From Medicago truncatula (Eukaryota; Streptophyta; Magnoliopsida; Fabales; Fabaceae), in NCBI RefSeq assembly GCF_003473485.1, contig NC_053049.1, positions 6,200,001 through 6,264,000 on the forward strand: a stretch of 64,000 nt of DNA, read 5' to 3'. The position numbers and the translations under genes are program-made. This document shows positions 55,401 to 64,000 of the stretch, in pieces. Under the pieces are notes generated by a model. It was not told the DNA's origin. It worked only from the letters and a program-made list of their open reading frames with translations, and ran no database searches. Position 1 is the first letter of the stretch. Each line of letters opens with the position of its first letter.

Positions 55401-57058
55401 CAGCTGCTACTCTCAGTTCACCTTTCTTCCTTGTAAATTCTGAAAGGTTTATACTCATTTTCACAAAGTGCGGAGTGGAGTGGAGTGTTGTCTGTGCATT
55501 TTGCTGAGAAAAAGCTGCAAGCAAATTGGGAACTATACCTATAAGTATACAATAAAGAAAATATGTTTTGGTGGTTTCCTAACAAAACTAGCCTCGTAAA
55601 AGGCTTCTGTTCATACAGTTTGTTATACCGATGAATATTTTTCGTAACCTTTACTATCATTTGTTTTCTTTGATATTTTTAGCCTCAGGGATGATATAAA
55701 GCATATCATTGTGAACTATACAGGGGGATTATAGACTATAAAGCATAATTTATAGTAGCAATATGCGAATGTGAGCTGTATTGTGTATTGTGAGCTTTAA
55801 AAGCTCAATATGTAGCGCTAGTCCACCGCATTTCTCTACTGTAATTTTGGTATTTTACGAACACACTCCAATGATCAAGCTTTCATGTGAGACTGGAATG
55901 GAGTGAGCAACGGGGATTAATTATTATCACTACAAAATAGCTACTGTCAATAAATCATGACTAAATATTCCCTGTTGTATTTGTGATTTGTTGAAATGGC
56001 AGCACTAAAAGAAATACCACAAGGAAAGACAAAACATCTGGTGTAAGTTTGTACCATTAATTGTATGCATTTGTGTTTAAGAGCCACCTTTAAGAAAATG
56101 AAAAATATTGGCTATGTGAATGTTTAAGCTTGACAAATGTTTTAAACAATGTCAAAAGAATTATAAGCCTGAACAAAGTAACTATTACATTTTATCAGCG
56201 AAAAATAATAATTATTACATTAATAAAATAGAATGATTTGAGTTTTTTTTTTTGGTACTAAAAAGACACTTATTTTGAAATGTTTGAAGTGGTTTCCAAT
56301 GAAATGTATGGAGTGGTTTCCAAACAGGATTTTGTTAGGTTTGGAAACTAGCTTGCCAAAACCAGAGCAAGCCCCTATTTAGAAAAGAAAGAACCATCAA
56401 AATCCAATTTTCTTTTAACAAAAATTAAATAAAATAAAAAATAAAAATAAAATATCTAGATCTAATGCTTGCATCCAATGTATTTTTTTTTTAGTAAAAA
56501 ATCTAGATATATCAGAGAGATTACATTGTTTTGTTTTAAGTTTACAAGTATTCCCTTCTTCATTTGAATTTGATTTCTTAATTTATTTATGAGTCAACAT
56601 ACAACTTACAATAACTATTTAATTTACTGTATAAATTTTTAGTAATTTTTTTTTTTTTTTACAAAAATGAACGTTATTCATTCATTCATTTAAATTAATA
56701 GTAGAATAATCAACACAATACAAATTCGAAGTTACTAAAAATAAAAAGGATGAATCTGCGAACAAATTATATCATCTATGTTAATAGCATAAAGTGACAG
56801 AGTACATATATCTACAAATATGACTATATTCAAGTATACAAAATACTCATGTTTTCGGATCTGCAACGTTGAAGACGCCAAAATCATTGATTGAATCTGC
56901 ACTTGCTCAAGACTAATCTTTCAACCTGAATGAAATAAACATCGCATAAAGATGAGAAATTAAAACAAACAAAGTCGTACAAAGACGACGAAGTCACATA
57001 AACAAACAAAATAAGAATGATAATACGTGAAAATCACTTATTAACTTAAAAAAAAGAA
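55401..57058. other. Kinase 3'UTR and intergenic DNA
   Basis: The kinase 3'UTR probably extends to about 55650-55720; aataaa-like motifs occur near 55550. At 56640-56960 a T-run followed by sequence with 'ggatctgcaacgttgaagac' may be the poly(A) end of a minus-strand retroelement or dispersed repeat, but I could not assign it. No gene is supported. Confidence 0.45.
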
Positions 57059-57434
57059 GGTTAAATTACATTAAGGGTCCTTTAAGTTTGAGGTTTGAAA
57101 CAAATTGGTCCTTTAAGTTATTTTTGTAACAGATAAGTCCTTTAAGTTTGAGGTTTGTAACTGATTGGTCATTTAAGTAATTTTTGTCACACATAAGTCT
57201 TTTTAAGTTGTAAATGTTTTCAATTTAGTACTTCTATTAACCAAAATGATGATGTGACAGAAGGACTAAATTGAAAACGTTTAAAACTTAAAGGACTTAT
57301 GTGTGACCACAATAACTTAAAGTACCAATCTGTTACAAATCTCAAACTTAAAGAACTTATGTGTGACAAAAATAACTTAAAGAACCAATTTGTTACAAAC
57401 CTCAAACTTAAAGGACATATAGTATAATTTAACC
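57059..57434. mobile_element. Mutator-type foldback MITE, 376 bp, 9-bp TSD
   Basis: The ends read GGTTAAATTACATTAAGGG with TCCTTTAAGTTTGAGGTTTG and, on the complement, GGTTAAATTATACTATATG with TCCTTTAAGTTTGAGGTTTG. They are flanked by the direct repeat AAAAAAGAA (57050-57058 and 57435-57443). The internal part repeats a unit with 'cctttaag(t)ttgaggttt' and 'taacagataagtc' several times in both orientations. The target duplication is low complexity, so it is weaker support than at 35556. The element is non-coding. Confidence 0.75.
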
Positions 57435-57885
57435 AAAAAAGAAAGAAAAATAACTTGTAGAGGTGATTTTATGACAAATTTGATCATAAATCACCCTTCT
57501 TCGATGAACCTAAGTTAGTAGATAGAAATTCACCTCTAATATGCATTTATGATGCAACGTCTATACCAATTGAACTAATCTTACATAGCCATATTCCATT
57601 TAGAATTTTATTGAGTATAAAAAGATTTCCATTGAATATATCTTCTTTCGTGCGATTTTTGTCAAACTCATGGTTAAGTTTTCAAACTTGCATGTTATGA
57701 AACTTCAGTTCCTTAAAGTTGTTCAACGTTTGATAAAATTAAAGTCCATTTTAGAAGTTTTCTTTTTCAACCTATTATAACGACTTCCATTTTTATCTAT
57801 TTAAGAGTCATACATAATAATGTGAACATGTATAACTAAGATTACAATCCTTAGTTATACATGCACCACCACATATTCATATGCT
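57435..57885. other. Spacer upstream of the S1-like ORF
   Basis: AT-rich. No signal-peptide exon for the downstream ORF could be found. Confidence 0.35.
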
Positions 57886-58143
57886 ATGCAAGAAGTAAAA
57901 CCAAATCCAAAAGCATCTTTTACATTTTATTATGGTGAATATACAATATACATTACGAGTGTTAATTGCACCGCTAGTTTGTCTCATTATAAATGGCAAG
58001 GTAAATTTAATGCTTTTCCTAATCTAAATTGCAGAAGCGAAAAAGAATGCACATGGAAAATACGTAAAAAGAATCCGTTTGTACATGATGCATCGAGTAA
58101 ACAATTTTTGAAACAAGAGTATGACATAAAACAACTAATCTAA
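57886..58143 (+). CDS. Short S1-like (plant self-incompatibility protein homologue) ORF
   Basis: An 85-residue ORF from ATG 57886 contains VKPNPKASFTFYY, then YKWQGKFNAF and CTWKIRKKNPFVHD. The pattern Cys, then W-x-G-K-F, then C-T-W-x-I-R-K resembles the second half of S1/SPH secreted proteins, usually about 120-140 residues with a signal peptide. Here the signal peptide and first strand are missing, and the expected final Cys and Trp block is replaced by a Lys-rich end. It is probably a truncated relic. Function unknown; family assignment is tentative. Confidence 0.4.
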   Translation: MQEVKPNPKASFTFYYGEYTIYITSVNCTASLSHYKWQGKFNAFPNLNCRSEKECTWKIRKKNPFVHDASSKQFLKQEYDIKQLI

Positions 58144-58524
58144 TTGGTTAACTCAATGATTCAAAAAATTTGGGCTTAAACAATTGATTCATCAGTGCCA
58201 ATTTTTTTTTAGCCTGAACTTTATGTTTATATTATAGCAAGGGTCTTGCTGTGTCTCCTAGACATTCTTTGATCATTTTAAATTAATAAAAGTATTATTT
58301 AAAAAAGTTAAATACTACAATTTTCAAAACATTAAGCACACAAACTTTTATAAAAGTTTACCTTTAGAGAATTTTAAAGAGTGTTATGGAGACACTCGTT
58401 AGCATTTCCTTTATAATAATGTCATTTTTGATAATGTTTATTTTAATGTAATTTTTATTATAATATTGTCATAAGAAATTAATATTATTATTATTATTAC
58501 TACTAGTACGAAAAACAAATTTAC

Positions 58525-58652
58525 ATAGTCTTGTAAGTGTAACTCAATTGATAGCTCCGTTGCAGACTGATACACAAGGTCAGTATTCGAACCTTGGATT
58601 TTTCAGCTCTCCATATTTATAGTGTCTGAATCTAACTGCTAGGCTACTTGAC
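58525..58652 (+). repeat. tRNA-derived SINE-like element
   Basis: A box A-like word (taactcaattgatag, about 58540) and a box B-like word (GTATTCGAACC, 58583-58593) are spaced as in tRNA genes. They are followed by a non-tRNA body ending 'aactgctaggctacttgacc' and A-rich sequence. A related tail occurs at 207-229. Confidence 0.55.
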
Positions 58653-59431
58653 CCAAAAAATATCTACCGAATAAATTGAATAAAATATAGCAGCAGAGCA
58701 GAACATACTCTGAAAAATATTGACTATCACTTTTTATTTTAAGGGAAAATATCACCTTTAAAGCATCACCAAATGGAAGTATTTAAGCGAGTTTTATAGA
58801 TTGATAAACCGTTCCTTAATATTTCTTCTTCTCATTGGAGGAACTAGCAAAGAAAATAAAAAAGGTTGAAGTAGTTTAAATAAGCTACCTTATAACATCA
58901 ACATTTCATGAGAAAAATCATTAAACTGTTGATACTTGAATTCGTTATCATGTTCCTAATACGAAAATTAGGCATGTGGCTCGTTAGCTTACACACCTCT
59001 CTTTTTTTTTTTTTTTCTTTTCAATTCAGCTTCGTGTCCATACGTAAATTCATTGGATTGTGCACGTGGTGCATAATATATTGTCATTTTATAACTTAAA
59101 TGACTAAATTGAGCAAAAAAAAAATGATAAAGGGCCAAAGTTTTACTTAAAATTAAGTTAACGGACAAATCCTGCAATATTGACTTTTATGTTTGAATCG
59201 ACGATTGGGAAATTCAGGAACTAGCAAATATTTATGCATAAACAATGCCTTCCTAAAATTTGATGAACTAGGCAGGGGATGCATCTATAAAGTATCAACT
59301 AAGTTCCATATACAAAAATGAAATTCAACTTTTTCTAAGTATAGAGAATTTAATTTAGATAGATTTAGAATCCAAATTAAAATAAGTAAATTACAACAGA
59401 AAACTATAAGTTATTATATACCAATGAATCA
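58653..59431. other. Intergenic spacer
   Basis: AT-rich. There is a T-run at about 59006-59022. The part just before 59432 would be the 3'UTR of the DUF3511 gene. Confidence 0.4.
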
Positions 59432-59746
59432 TCACCATAATTGGCTGCATGTGTTCTTGATCCATCTTAAACTCTTCTTAAAAGACCCTTTCATTTTTCC
59501 TTCAACATCATATACTTTATATCCAGCTACTCTTTTCTTTCTCTGCAACTCTGGATCATTGAAGCTCCAACTTTTTGATGCTTTGCCAAATTTGCTTTTC
59601 CTTTTTTCTACCTTGTTTTGATCAAAAGCAGATGAATTACTTGCATAATTTGTACTATAACTTCTCAGATCTTGCATGCTAGTTGGAGCTACTTTTCCAC
59701 CACTCTGCAAACTTTGATCCTTGCATGATTTGGATCTGAATTCCAT
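59432..59746 (-). CDS. DUF3511 family protein
   Basis: A single-exon 104-residue ORF starts MEFRSKSCKD at ATG 59746; the five in-frame codons upstream lack an ATG. It contains APTSMQDLRSYS, then KSWSFNDPELQRKKRVAGYK and VEGKMKGSFKKSLRWIKN. These are the conserved core of the plant-only DUF3511 family of small basic proteins of unknown function. Family members usually end in a short aromatic tail; this one ends SQLW at a TGA, close to the expected end. It looks intact. No signal peptide or membrane segment is visible. A neighbouring operon-like context is not expected in plants. Confidence 0.85.
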   Translation of the reverse strand: MEFRSKSCKDQSLQSGGKVAPTSMQDLRSYSTNYASNSSAFDQNKVEKRKSKFGKASKSWSFNDPELQRKKRVAGYKVYDVEGKMKGSFKKSLRWIKNTCSQLW

Positions 59747-60235
59747 GATAATAATTCTCAAACTAAGGATGTGTTCTAAAGTTAGAAATTAAAGAATGGT
59801 GAAGGATATATGGTTGATGGTTAATGGTTTTGCTTTTATTTTTTCTTGTTGTATTTTATCGGTATGTTTTTTAATTATATTTACTAATTTTTTAGTATAA
59901 ATAATAAATAGTATTTGATTGAATAGGAGACAGTTGAAAGTGGTGATGTTAATGTTAGATTTTGTCGTTTTTGTATAATGGAGTAAGTATTGGTAGAGAA
60001 ACTTTCAATTTTGCTCAACTAAGATAAGTTGCATGAGGTGTCAAAAATGGATACTGATGGCTGAAATTGAGTAATGTTGTTTTTATACCAAGCAGGAATT
60101 TATACATCACTCTTTTAGTTAAACACAATAAAAATATGAAATAGAAAATTATTCCAAAATTATGTGGAAATATCATTTGTTTTAACAAATGTCATCTAGT
60201 AAGTATCAGTACAAGTATCTTAAATTCAATGTCCT
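59747..60235. other. DUF3511 gene upstream region
   Basis: AT-rich promoter-side DNA. No clear core elements were assigned. Confidence 0.35.
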
Positions 60236-60302
60236 CGCGAGCTTAGCTCACTTGGTAGGGACAAAGCATAATATATGCAAGGTCTGTTCAAATCCTAGCC
60301 AC
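60236..60302 (+). repeat. tRNA-derived SINE head
   Basis: 'gcgagcttagctcacttggtag' matches a tRNA box A (TAGCTCAGTTGGTAG type). 'ctgttcaaatcc' (about 60284-60295) matches box B. The intervening sequence and ends do not fold as a tRNA acceptor stem, so a SINE head is more likely than a tRNA gene. Confidence 0.6.
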
Positions 60303-60620
60303 GAAAAAAATTAATTCAATGGATCTGCAAAACGTTACTGATTAAATTTAGTAACATTTGTAAAATTGTTAGGTAAAGCGCGTGTTACTAAAGAGTTTTA
60401 GTTACACTTTATAATATTATATGTAACATTCAAAAAAGTGTCGCAAAATGTTACATTATTGTAACACTTTTTGAATCACCAGTAACACTAAAAAAATGTT
60501 ACATTTTAAATTTTGAGAAGTTATAAAAAAGTGTCGCAAAATTGTCTTGCCTAAAAAATTGTGAATCTACAAAAAAAATGTTACTAATTGAAGTAGATTA
60601 GAAAAAAGTGGATTATCTAT
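60303..60620. repeat. GTAACA/TGTTAC-rich repeat cluster
   Basis: The words TGTTAC, GTAACA and 'gtgtcgcaaaa' recur many times on both strands, including 'aaaaaagtgtcgcaaaatgtta' and its inverse. The pattern resembles CACTA subterminal repeats, and a CACTA-type end occurs at 61998. No CACTA termini were found directly bounding this block. Confidence 0.35.
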
Positions 60621-61997
<1,377 letters not shown>

Positions 61998-62110
61998 CAC
62001 TACAAGAAAATATAGATTTTGCTACCATTATTTTACTACAAATTGTGTTGCTAGCAAATTTGAATTAAAAATACCACTGAAATACCACAAAAAACCAAGT
62101 TATTACTTAT
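61998..62110 (+). mobile_element. CACTA transposon left-end fragment
   Basis: CACTACAAGAAAA (61998-62010) is the classic 5' terminus of plant CACTA (En/Spm) elements, followed by A/T-rich sequence with 'gctaccattattttactac' repeats. The matching opposite end (TTTTCTTGTAGTG) was not found in the remaining 2 kb, so the element is truncated or extends beyond the window. Confidence 0.5.
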
Positions 62111-62135
62111 TATTACTATTTTTTTTTTTTTTTAA

Positions 62136-62348
62136 AGAGACGAATAGAACAAAGTTTAGAAGAAAATAAACTTGTGTTAATACATACAAACACGTATAAG
62201 AACTAGACTATTTATAGACTACATTACTTGAGATGCATGTTAATTACTTGAGATACAAGTTAACTCATATAACAACTTTACAACCATCTTCTCTAACTAA
62301 CAAAGTAACTAACTAACTTCCCAATATGAATTAGCTAACTTTTAACAT
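62136..62348 (-). mobile_element. Solo LTR-like sequence, probably copia
   Basis: Read on the minus strand it begins TGTTAAAAGTTAGCTAATTC and has runs of 'gttagttagttac'. It then has a TATA box (CTATAAATAG, about 62205), a downstream transcribed-looking segment, and ends near 'gtctcttta'. This is the layout of a small Ty1/copia LTR. A clean terminal CA and target duplication were not found. Confidence 0.4.
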
Positions 62349-63253
62349 CGGTTCCATGGTTCCGAATCCATAACTAACTTTTAAAAAATTTAAATCAACT
62401 ATTTCAAACCCAATTGTTATTATTTGTTGTTGAAAAAATGTAAAAAACCAATCCAAATTGAATATTAGAACTTTTTCAAAACTAAAACCGATCCGAACCG
62501 TGATTCGAACGGTTAAACTGAACTGATTTTAACCGATCTCAACTATTTATTTATATCGGATAGTCTGTATTAATTAGTGCGTCACATATTAGTTGCATCT
62601 CATCCATCTTTCAATGGTTTAGCTAGGACTTGGCAGTTTTCACATGATCAATTTTAGGGAAAACATGTTCAAAAAGAGAAAAATAGCACTACCTCACATA
62701 AAGTTGAAATTTGAAGCAAAAAGTAAACAAGTATATGGCACACAGATATTACATGTGTTTTATATCTTTATACATCAAACATGCTTGAATTGAATTTTGT
62801 ATCAGTATATTTTTAAACTGATCATAGTGAAAAAGTTAATTCTAATTTGCATATATCTAATTTTGAATTTCCCAAGAACATAGCACTTATAGTTTTCTTA
62901 AAACGCGTTATGAATCCATACTATAAAGTACAATTAGTCCCACATTATTCCCAGTTGTGGATTTGGGTCTAGACTCATATCAGTGACGTATATGATTATA
63001 GTATTGAACAAAAGAAATAGGAAGGAGATAAGGAATATTTTTTTCAAAAGATAGAACTTGTAAACATAACAGTGTTAAATAACTTCCTAATCAAACAAAT
63101 TTGATAAAATTCAAGTAACATCAAATCAGATATGTTAGATTTGTAATGAGTAATATATAAATGAAGAATATATGTTTTTACAAAATATCAAAGATATTAC
63201 TTGTCCAAAAGTAAAATCCCCAATAACTTTACAGAAGAACAAAATTTAACTCA
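62349..63253. other. Intergenic with hAT-like relic
   Basis: Positions 62450-62550 contain 'aaccgatccgaaccgtg' and 'cgaacggttaaactgaac', resembling the subterminal part of the element at 37308-37890. The remainder is AT-rich with no gene. The last about 100 bases would be the 3'UTR of the helicase-like exon. Confidence 0.4.
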
Positions 63254-63762
63254 TCAGAGCAAATCTTCAAAATTGCATGGCAGCTCCTCTATAACCATAT
63301 TGTAGAATTTCTGAATATCTATGATCATACTAGTCTCATCCTCTGTCATGAAGTTTATAGCAAATTTCTCACTCCGGCCTATACGGTGAAGATAGTTTTC
63401 AGGCACAGTTGGGAGATCATAGTTTACGATCAGAGACGCTTTATGCACATCTGCACCACAAAGCTGGGGGTCGGTGGTAATGAGAACTTGAGGAGAGCTA
63501 GACTGGGAAAAAAACTCGCGCGTAACTATATCCCTAATGTCCTGGGAAAAAAACTTGAGGATGACAAACACTTTATGATCTCTGCTTCGCAACTCGTCCA
63601 TGAGCCAGTCCACTTTGTCCATGGTATTCACAAAGACGATACAATGAGTGATGGATTTAGCTTTAAGGGTCAGCTCAAATATGTCACATAGTGTCTCTAG
63701 CTTCCACTCTTCCTTGTCAACATCCACATAAAACTGCTTGATTGAAGAGGGCCTCCCAAAAC
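63254..63762 (-). pseudogene. Degenerate eIF4A-like DEAD-box helicase 3' exon
   Basis: The frame reads [20 protein letters not shown], then [56 protein letters not shown], and [12 protein letters not shown] to [11 protein letters not shown] and a stop at 63254. This is the second RecA domain of the translation initiation factor eIF4A. Motif V has lost its Arg (canonical ARG-x-D is LCGAD here). Motif VI lacks the block that normally follows HRIGRSG (RFGRKGV), so the ATPase arginine finger region is damaged. An acceptor-like CCGAAG lies at 63763-63768 and an intron-like AT-rich stretch continues to the edge, so upstream exons may lie beyond 64000. It is either a decayed gene or a divergent non-catalytic paralogue. 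Confidence 0.75.
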
Positions 63763-64000
63763 CTTCGGAAACAGAATAAAAAAAACATCATACATATGAT
63801 TTTGTGAAAACTGTGTAGCAAGAGTAGCATATATTGTTTTTTAAAAAAACATAACACACATGATTATGTCTCTTCAAATCAGTAAATAATTTTGAAACAC
63901 AAATATATATGGTATAAGAGTTAAACTTGCAACATACTAACTAAGTATCGTCACATACCGTGTGAAAACCGAAGAAAAAGTTACAAGAAAGCATAACGAT
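63763..64000. other. Intron-like or intergenic edge sequence
   Basis: AT-rich, with no coding signature. It is probably an intron of the helicase-like gene running off the window. Confidence 0.35.

Noticed and set aside
60236..60302. Possible tRNA gene
   Set aside because: Boxes A and B are present but no acceptor stem or anticodon arm pairs, so a SINE is the better explanation.

Overview
The window is plant nuclear DNA. It is AT-rich, its genes are split by GT-AG introns, and it carries plant-only families: TIR-NBS-LRR immune receptors, P4 ATPases of the ALA type, DUF3511 and plant-form ubiquitin. The repeat types and the TNL cluster suggest a legume, probably Medicago-like or a close relative. 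That identification is inference, because no species marker is present.

Layout. Positions 1-3925 are AT-rich intergenic DNA with a Mutator-type transposase relic. Positions 3926-6400 hold a polyubiquitin gene (+) with G-box, TATA box and 5'UTR intron. Positions 6900-9900 are a graveyard: a MITE candidate, an RNase H (LINE-type) relic, the 3' end of a dead TNL, and a Ty1/copia 3' end. Positions 10190-34226 hold three large tandem TNL loci, all on the minus strand. TNL1 (10190-17002, 7 exons, 1544 aa) and TNL3 (27399-34226, 6 exons, 1473 aa) splice in silico into uninterrupted frames. TNL2 (20391-25776) is broken by a stop codon and by an internal deletion. Positions 34700-41000 are repeat-rich: a Stowaway MITE, a Mutator MITE, gypsy and hAT-like relics, and a 2.8-kb head-to-head inverted repeat carrying two copies of a caulimovirid-type movement-protein gene.

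Positions 41460-47962 hold a P4-ATPase lipid flippase (+, 10 coding exons, 1226 aa, ALA4-7 type). Positions 50741-55400 hold a casein kinase I-like kinase (+, 14 exons, 474 aa). Positions 57000-62350 contain a second Mutator MITE, an S1-like small ORF, SINEs, a DUF3511 gene (-), a GAPDH exon relic, a CACTA end and an LTR-like sequence. The right edge has a degenerate eIF4A-like helicase exon (-).

The most unusual feature is the architecture of the three TNLs. Each has TIR, NB-ARC, LRR and a post-LRR C-JID domain, followed through phase-compatible introns by an acidic linker exon and a 300-330-residue coiled-coil tail. TNL1 and TNL2 have nearly identical heads, yet the TNL2 tail belongs to the TNL3 type, so the tails appear to have been shuffled. 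If the introns before the linker are retained, the products would end at the C-JID without a tail. All exon structures were derived by hand from splice consensus and frame, with no transcript support.
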